Shown one piece after another: positions 11,630 to 22,488 of a stretch of DNA of 64,000 bases. Numbering within the stretch: the first letter of the stretch is position 1; the number at the start of each line of letters is the position of its first letter. The stretch lies in contig NZ_BJTV01000005.1 in the NCBI RefSeq assembly GCF_007176755.1, positions 186,001 through 250,000 on the forward strand, in the 5' to 3' direction. Source of the stretch: Streptomyces sp. 1-11 (GTDB lineage: Bacteria > Actinomycetota > Actinomycetes > Streptomycetales > Streptomycetaceae). Below the pieces are notes generated by a model. That model was not told the DNA's origin and did not search any database. It was given only the letters and a program-made list of their open reading frames with translations. Made by a program: the position numbers and the translations under genes.

Positions 11630-13307
11630 GCCCGGTGGACCCGCTGCGCATCGGCAACTTCTCCGGCTTCTACGGCGACCGCTTCGACGCGCTGCGCGAG
11701 ATGCTCACCGGCGGCGAGGTCGACGTCCTCACCGGCGACTACCTCGCCGAGCTCACCATGCTCATCCTCGGCCGCGACCGCCTGAAGGACCCCTCCGCCG
11801 GATACGCCCGCACCTTCCTGCGCCAGCTGGAGGACTGCCTGGGCCTCGCCCTGGAGCGCGGGGTGCGGATCGTCACCAACGCCGGTGGCCTCAATCCGGC
11901 CGGACTCGCCCGGCAGGTGCGGGAGCTGAGCGAGCGGCTCGGCACACCGGCGCGGGTCGCCCATGTCGAGGGCGACGATCTCGGCGCCGCCCACCCCGCC
12001 GCCCTCGCCGCCCACGCCTACCTGGGCGGCTTCGGGATCGCCGAGTGCCTGCGGGCGGGCGCGGACATCGTCGTCACCGGGCGGGTGACGGACGCGGCGC
12101 TGGTCACCGGGCCCGCCGCCGCCCACTTCGGCTGGCGGCCGCAGGAGTACGACCGGCTCGCCGGCGCCGTCGTCGCCGGGCACGTGCTGGAGTGCGGGAC
12201 GCAGGCCACCGGCGGCAACTACGCCTTCTTCGAAGAGGGCGACGTACGCCGTCCCGGCTTCCCGCTCGCCGAGATCGACGCCGACGGCGGCAGCGTCGTC
12301 ACCAAGCACCCCGGCACCGGCGGGTTCGTCGACGTCGGCACGGTCACCGCCCAGCTGCTCTACGAGACCGGCGGCGGCCGGTACGCCGGGCCGGACGTCA
12401 CGGCCCGGCTGGACACCGTACGGCTGAGGCAGGACGGGCCGGACCGGGTGCGGATCGAGGGGGTGCGCGGGGAGGCCCCGCCGCCGACGCTGAAGGTCGG
12501 GCTCAACCGGCTCGGCGGCTTCCGCAACGAGGTCGCCTTCGTCCTCACCGGCCTCGACGTCGAGGCCAAGGCCGCCCTCGTGCGCGCGCAGCTCACGGAC
12601 GCGCTCGCCAAGTCGCCGCCCCAGGAGGCCCGCTGGGACCTGGTGCGCACCGACCGCGCCGACGCGGACACCGAGGAGACGGCGAGCGCCCTGCTGCGGC
12701 TGGTCGTCCGGGACCCCGACCAGCGCGTCGTGGGCCGGGCGCTGAGCGGCGCCGCCGTGGAACTCGCGCTCGGCAGCTACCCCGGCTTCCATGTGCTCGC
12801 CCCACCGGGAAAGGGCGCGCCCTATGGAGTCTTCGAGGATGTGTACGTGCCCCAGGGCGCCGTCGACCATGTGGCCGTCCTCCACGACGGCCGCCGTGTC
12901 CCCGTGGCCCCGGCCCAGGACACGGCCGAGCCGGCCGCCGTACCGGAGCCACCGCTGCCCGCACCCCTGCCGCTCGGGCCGGTCCGCCGGGCGCCCCTCG
13001 GCCTGGTCGCCGGAGCCCGCAGCGGCGACAAGGGCGGCAACGCCAACGTGGGCGTGTGGGCGCGCTCGGACGAGGCCTGGCGGTGGCTGGCCCACGAGCT
13101 GACCGCCGACCGGTTCCGGGAGCTGATCCCCGAGAGCCGGGACCTGCCCGTCACCCGGCACGTGCTGCCCCACCTGCGCGCCCTCAATTTCGTCGTGACC
13201 GGCATCCTCGGCGCCGGCGTCGCCGCGCAGGCCCGCTTCGACCCGCAGGCCAAGGCCCTCGGCGAATGGCTGCGCTCCCGCCACCTGGACATCCCGGAGG
13301 CCCTGCT

Positions 13308-13311
<4 letters not shown>
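11626..13311 (+). CDS. AtuA-like acyclic terpene utilisation protein
   Basis: The start is a GTG with AGGAGG upstream, overlapping the previous stop by 4 nt. The 561-residue product has an N-terminal AtuA domain (former DUF1446; about 1-440, with [11 protein letters not shown] at the start and [10 protein letters not shown]) and a C-terminal AtuA-like ferredoxin-fold domain (about 455-555, [20 protein letters not shown]). In Pseudomonas, atuA opens the operon for citronellol/geraniol breakdown, but its reaction is still unclear. Here it is followed at once by carboxylase, dehydrogenase, ligase and hydratase genes, supporting a role in branched or terpenoid acyl-CoA breakdown. Confidence 0.85.
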
Positions 13312-14906
<1,595 letters not shown>

Positions 14907-14911
14907 GGCTC

Positions 14912-16768
14912 ATGATTTCGACCCTGCTGGTCGCCAACCGCGGCGAGATCGCCTGCCGGATCTTCCGCACCTGCGGTGAACTGGGCATCCGCACCGTCGC
15001 GGTGCACTCGGACGCGGACGCCGGCGCGCTCCACGCGCGCGTGGCCGACACCGCCGTACGGCTGCCGGGCGCGACGCCCGCCGAGACCTACCTGCGCGGC
15101 GATCTCGTCGTCAAGGCGGCCCTGGCCGCCGGCGCCGACGCCGTCCACCCCGGCTACGGCTTCCTCTCCGAGAACGCGGAGTTCGCCCGGGCGGTCCTCG
15201 ACGCCGGACTCGCCTGGATCGGCCCGCCCCCGGAGGCGATCGAGGCGATGGCGTCCAAGACGCGCGCCAAGGAGCTGATGGGCATCGCCCCCCTGGGCGA
15301 GGTCACCGAGGCCGACCTGCCCGTGCTGGTGAAGGCCGCCGCCGGCGGCGGCGGGCGCGGGATGCGGATCGTGCGCCGCCTGGCGGACCTGCCGGAGGCG
15401 CTGGAGGCCGCGCGCGCCGAGGCCGCGAGCGCCTTCGGCGACGGCGAGGTCTTCACCGAGCCCTACCTCGAACGCGGCCGCCACGTCGAGGTGCAGATCC
15501 TCGCCGACGCCCACGGCACGGTCTGGACGCTCGGCACCCGCGACTGCTCCCTCCAGCGCCGCCACCAGAAGGTGATCGAGGAGGCCCCGGCGCCCGGCCT
15601 GACCGCGGGACTCCAGGACGAGCTGCGCACCCTCGCGGTCCGCGCCGCGCGCGCGGTGTCCTACGTCGGCGCGGGCACCGTGGAGTTCCTGGTCGCCGAC
15701 GGCCGCGCGCACTTCCTGGAGATGAACACCCGGCTCCAGGTGGAACACCCCGTCACCGAGGCGGTGTTCGGCCTCGACCTGGTGGCGGAACAGATCCGCG
15801 TCGCGGAGGGCCACCCGCTGGCGAGCGAGCCGCCGCACGCGCGCGGCCACGCCGTCGAAGCACGCCTGTACGCCGAGGACCCGGCCCGCGACTGGGCCCC
15901 CCAGACCGGCACCCTGCACCGCCTCGCCGTGCCCGCCGGGGTCCGCCTGGACACCGGCTACACCGACGGCGACACCATCGGCGTCCACTACGACCCGATG
16001 CTCGCCAAGGTCGTCGCCCACGCCCCCACGCGCGCCGAGGCGGTCCGGAAGCTCGCGGGCGCACTGGAACGCACCGCGCTGCACGGCCCGGTCACCAACC
16101 GGGACCTGCTGCTGAACTCCCTGCGCCACCCCGAGTTCACCGCCGGCCGCATGGACACCGGCTTCTACGACCGCCACCTCGCCGCCCTGACCGCCCCGGA
16201 CGCCGACCCGCACGCCCCCCTCGCCGCCGCCCTGGCCGCCGCCCACGGCCGCTCCCGCTTCGGCGGCTGGCGCAACCTGCCCTCCCAACCGCAGACCAGG
16301 CGGTACGAGACGGGCGGCGAGGAGTACGAGATCCACTACCGGCACACCCGGCAGGGCCTCACCGCCGACGGGGTCCGGGTGGTGCACGCCGACGCGCGTC
16401 TCGTCGTCCTCGAAGCGGACGGCGTCCAGCGCCGGTTCGAGGTGTCGCGGTACGGCACGGACCAGGTCCACGTGAACTCCGCCACCCTCACCGAACTGCC
16501 CCGCTTCCCCGACCCGGCCGCCCAGATCACGCCCGGCTCCCTGCTCGCGCCGATGCCGGGCACGGTCGTCCGCGTCGCCGAAGGACTGACCGAGGGCGCG
16601 ACGGTACGGGCCGGCCAGCCGCTGATCTGGCTGGAGGCGATGAAGATGCAGCACCAGATCTCGGCGCCCGTCACGGGCACGCTCACCGCCCTGCACGCCA
16701 CGACGGGCCGGCAGGTCGAGCCGGGAACGCTGCTGGCGGTCGTACACGAACTCCGGGAGACACCATGA
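14912..16768 (+). CDS. Acyl-CoA carboxylase biotin carboxylase / BCCP (alpha) subunit
   Basis: The 618-residue protein has biotin carboxylase and ATP-grasp domains (about 1-440; LLVANRGEIACRIF at the N-terminus, KAAAGGGGRGMR as the glycine loop, EMNTRLQVEHPVTE in the active site), a linker region, and a C-terminal biotinyl domain with the biotin-accepting lysine in EAMKMQH. It lies 5 nt after the beta subunit gene and overlaps the dehydrogenase gene by ATGA. With the beta subunit it forms a dodecameric-type carboxylase. The ATP-grasp region around residues 115-135 is a little short compared with typical MccA, but no catalytic motif is lost. Confidence 0.92.
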   Translation: MISTLLVANRGEIACRIFRTCGELGIRTVAVHSDADAGALHARVADTAVRLPGATPAETYLRGDLVVKAALAAGADAVHPGYGFLSENAEFARAVLDAGLAWIGPPPEAIEAMASKTRAKELMGIAPLGEVTEADLPVLVKAAAGGGGRGMRIVRRLADLPEALEAARAEAASAFGDGEVFTEPYLERGRHVEVQILADAHGTVWTLGTRDCSLQRRHQKVIEEAPAPGLTAGLQDELRTLAVRAARAVSYVGAGTVEFLVADGRAHFLEMNTRLQVEHPVTEAVFGLDLVAEQIRVAEGHPLASEPPHARGHAVEARLYAEDPARDWAPQTGTLHRLAVPAGVRLDTGYTDGDTIGVHYDPMLAKVVAHAPTRAEAVRKLAGALERTALHGPVTNRDLLLNSLRHPEFTAGRMDTGFYDRHLAALTAPDADPHAPLAAALAAAHGRSRFGGWRNLPSQPQTRRYETGGEEYEIHYRHTRQGLTADGVRVVHADARLVVLEADGVQRRFEVSRYGTDQVHVNSATLTELPRFPDPAAQITPGSLLAPMPGTVVRVAEGLTEGATVRAGQPLIWLEAMKMQHQISAPVTGTLTALHATTGRQVEPGTLLAVVHELRETP

Positions 16769-17955
16769 GCACCCTCATCGAGTCCGACGAGCACAAGGCA
16801 CTGCGCGCCGCGGTGGCCGCCCTCGGCAGGCGCTACGGCCGCGACTACATCGCCCGCACCCTCGCCGAGGGCCGCCACCCCACCGAACTATGGGCGGAGG
16901 CCGGGAAACTCGGCTACCTCGGCGTCAACCTCCCTGAGGAGTACGGCGGCGGAGGCGGCGGCATCACCGAACTCTCCATCGTCCTGGAGGAACTGGGCGC
17001 GGCCGGCTCCCCGCTCCTGATGCTCGTCGTCTCCCCGGCCATCTGCGGCACGGTGATCTCCCGCTTCGGCACCGAAGAGCAGAAGCGGACCTGGCTCCCC
17101 GGCCTCGCCGACGGCACCCGCCTCATGGCCTTCGGCATCACCGAACCCGACGCCGGCTCCAACTCCCACCGCATCACCACCACGGCCCGCAAGGACGGCG
17201 CCGACTGGCTCCTCACCGGCCGCAAGGTCTTCATCTCCGGCGTCGACATGGCCGACGCCGTGCTGATCGTCGGCCGCACCGAGGACGCCCGCACCGGCCG
17301 CCTCAAGCCCTGCCTGTTCATCGTCCCCCGGGACGCCGACGGCTTCCAGCGGCACCCCATCGACATGGAACTCAACGCCGCCGAGAAGCAGTTCGAACTC
17401 GTCCTGGACGACGTGCGGCTGCCCTCGGACGCGTTGGTGGGTGGGGGCCCCTCCCACGCTTTCGGCAGTGGGGGAGAGGACGCCGGTCTGCTCCAGCTCT
17501 TCGCCGGACTCAACCCCGAGCGGATCATGACCGCCGCGTTCGGCATCGGCATGGGCCGCTACGCGCTCGCCCGGGCCGTCGAGTACGCCCGCGAACGCAC
17601 CGTCTGGAAGGCGCCCATCGGCGCCCACCAGGCCATCGCGCACCCCCTCGCCCAGGCGCACATCGACCTGGAACTGGCCCGGCTCATGATGCAGAAGGCG
17701 GCCCACCTCTACGACGCCGGCGACGACATCGGCGCGGGCGAGGCCGCCAACATGGCCAAGTACGCGGCCGCCGAGGCCTGCGTGAAGGCCGTCGACCAGT
17801 CCGTGCACACCCTCGGCGGCAACGGCCTCACCCGCGAGTTCGGCCTCGCCTCGCTGATAACCGCCTCACGCGTGTCCCGTATCGCGCCGGTGAGCCGGGA
17901 GATGATTCTCAACTACGTCTCCCACCAGACGCTCGGCCTGCCCAAGTCGTACTAG
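16765..17955 (+). CDS. Acyl-CoA dehydrogenase (AtuD-like position in operon)
   Basis: This FAD enzyme forms the alpha,beta double bond of an acyl-CoA. The 396-residue protein shows the family motifs AFGITEPDAGSNSHRI and a C-terminal HTLGGNGLTREF. It is coupled to the carboxylase alpha gene by ATGA. In the atu scheme this step (citronellyl-CoA dehydrogenase) comes before carboxylation. The protein has an odd insertion, GGGPSHAFGSGGE, at about residues 226-238 between the strand ending VRLPSDALV and DAGLLQLF. It is encoded by an inverted-repeat element (17438-17477) and keeps the frame. Confidence 0.88.
   Translation: MSTLIESDEHKALRAAVAALGRRYGRDYIARTLAEGRHPTELWAEAGKLGYLGVNLPEEYGGGGGGITELSIVLEELGAAGSPLLMLVVSPAICGTVISRFGTEEQKRTWLPGLADGTRLMAFGITEPDAGSNSHRITTTARKDGADWLLTGRKVFISGVDMADAVLIVGRTEDARTGRLKPCLFIVPRDADGFQRHPIDMELNAAEKQFELVLDDVRLPSDALVGGGPSHAFGSGGEDAGLLQLFAGLNPERIMTAAFGIGMGRYALARAVEYARERTVWKAPIGAHQAIAHPLAQAHIDLELARLMMQKAAHLYDAGDDIGAGEAANMAKYAAAEACVKAVDQSVHTLGGNGLTREFGLASLITASRVSRIAPVSREMILNYVSHQTLGLPKSY
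17438..17477. repeat. Streptomyces-type small palindromic element inserted in a coding sequence
   Basis: The stretch holds three related arms, GTGGGTGGGG, CCCCTCCCAC and GTGGGGGAG, separated by CGCTTTCGGCA-type loop sequence. It adds about 12-13 residues in frame to the acyl-CoA dehydrogenase. I recognise this arm-and-loop pattern as a repeated element found in many Streptomyces genomes. Only one copy is seen in this window. Confidence 0.65.
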
Positions 17956-17983
17956 GCCGCAGCGACGGCCGCTTGGAGGAACC

Positions 17984-19549
17984 GTGTTCCGCAGCGAGTA
18001 CGCAGACGTCCCGCCCGTAGAACTGCCCATCCACGACGCCGTGCTGGGTGCCGCAGCCGGCTACGGCGACCACCCGGCCCTCATCGACGGCACGGACGGC
18101 ACCACCCTCACGTACGAGCAAGTGGACCGGTTCCACCGCAGGCTCGCCGCCGCCCTCGCCGAAGCCGGCCTCCGCAAGGGCGACGTCCTCGCCCTGCACA
18201 GCCCCAACACGATCGCCTTCCCGACCGCCTTCTACGCGGCCACCCGCGCGGGCGCCTCCGTCACCACGGTGCACCCGCTCGCCACGCCCGAGGAGTTCGC
18301 CAAGCAGCTCTCCGACTGCGCGGCCCGCTGGATCGTCACCGTCTCACCGCTGCTGGGCACCGCCCGCCGCGCCGCCGAACTCGCGGGCGGCGTCCAGGAG
18401 ATATTCGTCTGCGACAGCGCACCCGGACACCGCTCGCTCATCGACATGCTCGCCGCGACCGCCCCCGAACCCGAGACCGGCTTCGACCCGGCGGAGGACA
18501 TCGCCGCCCTGCCGTACTCCTCCGGCACCACCGGCGTCCCCAAGGGCGTGATGCTCACCCACCGGCAGATCGCCACCAACCTCGCCCAGCTCGACCCCGC
18601 CGTCCCGGCCGGACCCGGCGACCGCATCCTCGCCGTGCTGCCGTTCTTCCACATCTACGGCCTCACCGCCCTGATGAACGCCCCCCTGCGCAAGGGCGCC
18701 ACCGTCGTCGTCCTGCCCCGCTTCGACCTGGAGACCTTCCTCGCCGCCATCGAGACCCACCGCATCACCGGCCTGTACGTCGCCCCGCCGATCGTCCTCG
18801 CCCTCGCCAAACACCCGGCGGTCGCCCGCTACGACCTCTCCTCACTGAAGTACGTCATCAGCGCCGCCGCCCCCCTCGACGCGCGCCTCGCCGCCGCCTG
18901 CGCCGAACGCCTCGGCCTGCCCCCGATCGGCCAGGCCTACGGCATGACCGAACTCTCGCCCGGCACCCACGTCGTCCCCCTCGACGCCCTGCACCACGCG
19001 CCCGCCGGCACCGTCGGCCGGCTCATCGCAGGCACCGAGATGCGCATCGTCTCCCTCGACGACCCCGGCAAGGACCTCGGCACCGGCGAACCCGGCGAGA
19101 TCCTGATCCGCGGCCCCCAGGTGATGAAGGGCTACCTCGGCCGCCCCGACGCCACCGCCGCCATGATCGACGCCGACGGCTGGCTGCACACCGGGGACGT
19201 CGGGCACGTCGACGGCGACGGCTGGCTCTTCGTCGTCGACCGGGTGAAGGAACTCATCAAGTACAAGGGCTTCCAGGTGGCCCCGGCCGAACTAGAGGCG
19301 CTGCTGCTCACCCACCCCGGCATCGCCGACGCCGCCGTCATCGGCGCCCGCGACGACGACGGCAACGAGATCCCGCACGCCTTCGTCGTCCGCCAGCCCG
19401 CCGCCGGCCTCGGCGCGAACGAGGTCATGCTGCACGTCGCCGAACGCGTCGCCCCCTACAAACGCGTCCGCCGCGTCACCTTCGTCGACACCGTGCCCCG
19501 CGCCGCCTCCGGGAAGATCCTCCGCCGACAGCTCCGGGAGCACCCATGA
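17984..19549 (+). CDS. Cinnamate/4-coumarate:CoA ligase (ScCCL / SCO4383-like)
   Basis: The ANL-family ligase (521 residues) adenylates a carboxylic acid and forms the CoA thioester. Visible motifs are the P-loop SSGTTGVPKG, YGMTELSPG, the hinge segment near GWLHTGD, and the catalytic lysine in RAASGKILRR. The sequence reads as an ortholog of S. coelicolor SCO4383, a characterised cinnamate:CoA ligase. GGAGGA precedes the GTG start. It is the sixth operon gene, in the position of atuH, so the physiological acid may be a terpenoid or branched acid as well as, or instead of, cinnamate. It overlaps the hydratase by ATGA. Confidence 0.9.
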   Translation: MFRSEYADVPPVELPIHDAVLGAAAGYGDHPALIDGTDGTTLTYEQVDRFHRRLAAALAEAGLRKGDVLALHSPNTIAFPTAFYAATRAGASVTTVHPLATPEEFAKQLSDCAARWIVTVSPLLGTARRAAELAGGVQEIFVCDSAPGHRSLIDMLAATAPEPETGFDPAEDIAALPYSSGTTGVPKGVMLTHRQIATNLAQLDPAVPAGPGDRILAVLPFFHIYGLTALMNAPLRKGATVVVLPRFDLETFLAAIETHRITGLYVAPPIVLALAKHPAVARYDLSSLKYVISAAAPLDARLAAACAERLGLPPIGQAYGMTELSPGTHVVPLDALHHAPAGTVGRLIAGTEMRIVSLDDPGKDLGTGEPGEILIRGPQVMKGYLGRPDATAAMIDADGWLHTGDVGHVDGDGWLFVVDRVKELIKYKGFQVAPAELEALLLTHPGIADAAVIGARDDDGNEIPHAFVVRQPAAGLGANEVMLHVAERVAPYKRVRRVTFVDTVPRAASGKILRRQLREHP

Positions 19550-20283
19550 GCACCGCCGTCTCACGCACACGCGCGCGCGGCGTCGAAACCCTCAGCCTCG
19601 ACGCCGTCGACACCCGCAACGCGCTCTCCGCCGCCCTCGTGGACGCCCTCGCCCACGCCCTCGCCGACTGCGCTGGGGACCCCGGCGTACGCGCCGTCGT
19701 CCTCACCCACACCGGCACCACCTTCTGCGCCGGGGCCGACCTGCGCGACCCTCCCCACCCGGACGCCCTGGTGGGCCTGCTGCGGCAGATCGTGGAACTG
19801 CCCAGACCCGTCGTCGCCCGGGTCACCGGCCACGTCCGGGCCGGCGGCCTCGGCCTGCTCGCCGCCTGCGACATCACCGCCGCCGCCACCACCGCCACCT
19901 TCGCCTTCACCGAGGTCCGCATCGGCGTCGCCCCGGCGGTGATCTCCCTGCCGGTCATCCCCCGCGCCGACCCGCGCGCCCTGGCCCGCCACTACCTCAC
20001 CGGCGAACGCTTCGACCCCGCCGAAGCGGTGCGCCTCGGCCTGCTCACCGTGGCCGCCGACGACGTCGACGAGGCACTCGCCCCCGTCCTCGACGGCCTG
20101 CGCCGCTCCTCGCCCCAGGCCCTCGCCGAGACGAAACGGCTGCTCACGGCTAGGGTGCTGGAGACCTTCGACCGGGACGCGGCCGGCCTGACCGCGCTCT
20201 CGGCCCGGCTGTTCTCCACGCCCGAGGCCCGGGAGGGGATGACGGCCTTCCTGGAAAGACGGGATGCGGCATGGGTGGTGTGA
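19546..20283 (+). CDS. Enoyl-CoA hydratase/isomerase family protein (LiuC/AtuE-like)
   Basis: The 245-residue crotonase-fold protein has CAGADLRDP and the oxyanion-hole segment GHVRAGGLGLLAACDI. The stretch EVRIGVAPAVISLPVI is typical of the methylglutaconyl / isohexenylglutaconyl-CoA hydratase branch. The first catalytic Glu of classical crotonase is not at its usual place after the Gly-rich segment, a feature shared with that branch. It would hydrate the carboxylated product of the upstream enzymes. It overlaps the ligase gene by ATGA and the TetR gene at its 3' end. Confidence 0.82.
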   Translation: MSTAVSRTRARGVETLSLDAVDTRNALSAALVDALAHALADCAGDPGVRAVVLTHTGTTFCAGADLRDPPHPDALVGLLRQIVELPRPVVARVTGHVRAGGLGLLAACDITAAATTATFAFTEVRIGVAPAVISLPVIPRADPRALARHYLTGERFDPAEAVRLGLLTVAADDVDEALAPVLDGLRRSSPQALAETKRLLTARVLETFDRDAAGLTALSARLFSTPEAREGMTAFLERRDAAWVV

Positions 20284-20876
20284 GTACGGCGGAACGCGAC
20301 CGCGTACCCAAGCAGGACCGCAGCCGGGCCACCCGGCAGCGGCTCCTGGAAGCCGCCGTGGCCTGCCTCGCCGAACACGGCTGGGCGGGCTCCACGGTCA
20401 CGGCGGTCGCCGAACGCGCCGGCGTCTCCCGGGGCGCCGCCCAGCACCACTTCCCGACCCGCGAGGACCTGTTCACGGCCGCCGTCGAGTACGTCGCCGA
20501 GCAACGCTCCACCGCCCTGCGCGAACTCTTCCCGGACGGCCCCGCCGACCGCCGCGCCGTCGTCTCCGCCGTCGTCGGCCTCTACACCGGCCCCCTCTTC
20601 CGCGCCGCCCTGCACCTGTGGGTCGCCGCCAGCGACGAGGAACAGCTCCGCGCGCGCGTGACCGAACTCGAAGCCCGCGTCGGCCGCGAGTCCCACCGCA
20701 TCGCCGTCGAACTCCTCGGCGCCGACGAGTCCCGCCCCGGCGTCCGGGAGACCGTCCAGGGCCTGCTCGACATGGCCCGCGGCCTCGGCCTCGCCAACCT
20801 CCTCACCGACGACACCGCCCGCCGCGAGCGCGTCGTCGCCCAGTGGGCGGCACTCGTGGACACGGCCCTGGACTGA
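20271..20876 (+). CDS. TetR-family regulator of the atu-like operon
   Basis: The 201-residue protein has an N-terminal TetR helix-turn-helix (ATRQRLLEAAVACLAEHGW .. VSRGAAQHHFPTREDL) and a helical ligand domain. Two starts are possible: ATG 20271 or GTG 20280. The latter would give the 4-nt GTGA overlap seen repeatedly in this operon. As the last gene of the operon it resembles AtuR/LiuR in role, and probably binds the palindrome at 10790-10801 and releases it on an acyl-CoA or acid signal. Regulation is inferred from position. Confidence 0.82.
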   Translation: MGGVSTAERDRVPKQDRSRATRQRLLEAAVACLAEHGWAGSTVTAVAERAGVSRGAAQHHFPTREDLFTAAVEYVAEQRSTALRELFPDGPADRRAVVSAVVGLYTGPLFRAALHLWVAASDEEQLRARVTELEARVGRESHRIAVELLGADESRPGVRETVQGLLDMARGLGLANLLTDDTARRERVVAQWAALVDTALD

Positions 20877-20972
20877 ACCGCGGCCGGCACACCCCCGGGC
20901 GAACTCCGGGCGGACTCCGCCCCGGTGAGGCCGGTCACACCCGCGGGCGGAGACCCGCAGTACCCTTGCCCC

Positions 20973-21053
20973 ATGCTTCCGATGCTCGTCCGACGCCGCC
21001 ACGTGGACTACGTGCGCGTCACGAGCACGGGCTGTCGGCGCTTCTCCGCCTGA
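20973..21053 (+). CDS. Short leader peptide (26 aa) of the RRHVD-type
   Basis: The ORF reads MLPMLVRRRHVDYVRVTSTG then CRRFSA. The RRHVD..R..S..C pattern matches the short 'putative leader peptides' annotated upstream of metabolic genes in many Streptomyces. TACCCT (20961-20966) lies 6 nt before the ATG, so the message is probably leaderless. The peptide has one Cys, written with the rare TGT codon. It ends 100 nt before the oxygenase gene, and a GGCCGCC..GGCGGCC hairpin lies between them, so attenuation is plausible. Confidence 0.6.
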   Translation: MLPMLVRRRHVDYVRVTSTGCRRFSA

Positions 21054-21152
21054 TCCAGCCCCCTTCGCGCTCTTCTCCCTGTTCCGGCACCCGGGGGCCG
21101 CCCACACCCCTCGGCGGCCGCCCGTGCCCCGTACACCCAGCGGACGCACCCC

Positions 21153-22184
21153 ATGACGACGCACACCGCGACGAACCCGTCGTACGCCCAGCTCCCGATC
21201 ATCGACCTCTCGGCCGCCGACCGCGGACCCCAGGCCCGCGCCCTGCTCCACGCCCAACTGCACAGCGCCGCCCACGACACCGGCTTCTTCCAGCTCGTCG
21301 GACACGGCGTGACCCGGGCCCGGACCGACGCGCTGCTCACCACCATGCGCGCCTTCTTCGACCTCCCCGAGGCCGACCGGCTCGCCCTCGACAACACCGG
21401 CTCCCCGCACTTCCGCGGCTACACCCGCACCGGCGACGAACACACCGCCGGCGCCCGCGACTGGCGCGACCAGCTCGACATAGGCGCCGAGCGCCTCGCC
21501 CGCGTCCCCGGCCCCGGCGAACCCCCGTACTGGTGGCTGCAGGGCCCCAACCAGTGGCCGGCCGCCCTCCCCGGACTGCGCACCGCCGCCCTCGCCTGGA
21601 TCGACACCCTCAGCTCCGTCGCCCAGCGCCTGCTGCGCGAACTGCTGACCGCCATCGGCGCCCCCGCCGGCTTCTACGACCCCGTCTTCGGCGAGCACGC
21701 CCACCCGCACCTCAAGCTCGTCCGCTACCCCGGCAGCGCCGGCGACGGCACCGGCCAGGGGGTCGGCGCCCACAAGGACTACGGCTTCCTCACCCTGCTC
21801 CTGCAGGACACCGTCGGCGGCCTCCAGGTCCAGCGCGAGGACGGCCGCTTCCACGACGTACCGCCGATCGAGGGCGCCTTCGTCGTCAACCTCGGCGAAC
21901 TCCTCGAGGTCGCGACCAACGGCTACCTGCTCGCCACCAACCACCGCGTGGTGAGCCCGGCCGGCGCGACGGAACGCTTCTCCGTCCCGTTCTTCTACAA
22001 CCCCCGCCTGGACGCCCGGATCGAGCCGCTGCCCTTCCCGCACGCCGCCACGGCCCCCGGCATCACCACCGACCCGGCCAACCCGCTGTACGCCGAGTAC
22101 GGCTACAACGAGCTGAAGGGCAAGCTCAGGGCCCACCCGCTGGCGGCGGCACGCCACCACGGGGACCTGCTCACCCCGGCGTGA
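21153..22184 (+). CDS. Isopenicillin N synthase-family 2-oxoglutarate/Fe(II) oxygenase
   Basis: The 343-residue protein has a DIOX_N N-terminus (PIIDLS.., HDTGFFQLVGHGV) and a double-stranded beta-helix core. Iron ligands are His207 and Asp209 (AHKDYGF) and His264 (TNHRVV), and the co-substrate-binding RFS motif is at 275-277. All key residues are present, so it should be an active hydroxylase or related oxidase. The substrate is unknown. A leader peptide precedes it, and a complex set of hairpins separates it from the convergent citA gene. Confidence 0.85.
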   Translation: MTTHTATNPSYAQLPIIDLSAADRGPQARALLHAQLHSAAHDTGFFQLVGHGVTRARTDALLTTMRAFFDLPEADRLALDNTGSPHFRGYTRTGDEHTAGARDWRDQLDIGAERLARVPGPGEPPYWWLQGPNQWPAALPGLRTAALAWIDTLSSVAQRLLRELLTAIGAPAGFYDPVFGEHAHPHLKLVRYPGSAGDGTGQGVGAHKDYGFLTLLLQDTVGGLQVQREDGRFHDVPPIEGAFVVNLGELLEVATNGYLLATNHRVVSPAGATERFSVPFFYNPRLDARIEPLPFPHAATAPGITTDPANPLYAEYGYNELKGKLRAHPLAAARHHGDLLTPA

Positions 22185-22195
22185 GCCGGCGGGAC

Positions 22196-22268
22196 CCGGG
22201 GTGAGCCACGGTGCTCACCCCGGCGCGGCCCGCCCGTGACTCGGCGTGAGCCACGGACGGGCCGCGCC
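22196..22268. terminator. Nested terminator hairpins between oxygenase and citA
   Basis: A perfect 11-bp stem (22196-22206 with 22213-22223, loop 6 nt) is followed by a 17-bp stem with one mismatch (22222-22238 with 22252-22268). The motif GTGAGCCACGG occurs twice, so alternative pairings are possible. The rest of the gap up to citA is GC-rich with no gene. Confidence 0.7.
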
Positions 22269-22421
22269 GGGAGAGTCACGGGCGGGCCGCACCACGGGGG
22301 CCGGGGGCGGGCCGCACGATCCGTGGCCCCGCGACCGGCCCCCACGGCCCGCCGACCGGATCGGCCACCGGCTGCCGCGCACCGGCGCCCGGGCCGCCGC
22401 GCACCGACGCACGCCCCGGCC

Positions 22422-22488
22422 GTCGCCCAGCGCCTGCCCTCAGTGGGCGATGTCCGTCGCCCAGCGTCGTCCTCAGTGGGCGATGTCC
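22422..22488. repeat. 34/33-bp tandem duplication covering the 3' end of citA
   Basis: Copy 1 (22422-22455) and copy 2 (22456-22488) are nearly identical. Copy 2 contains the citA stop codon and last codons; copy 1 repeats them just downstream of the gene, leaving the protein unchanged. Confidence 0.75.
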
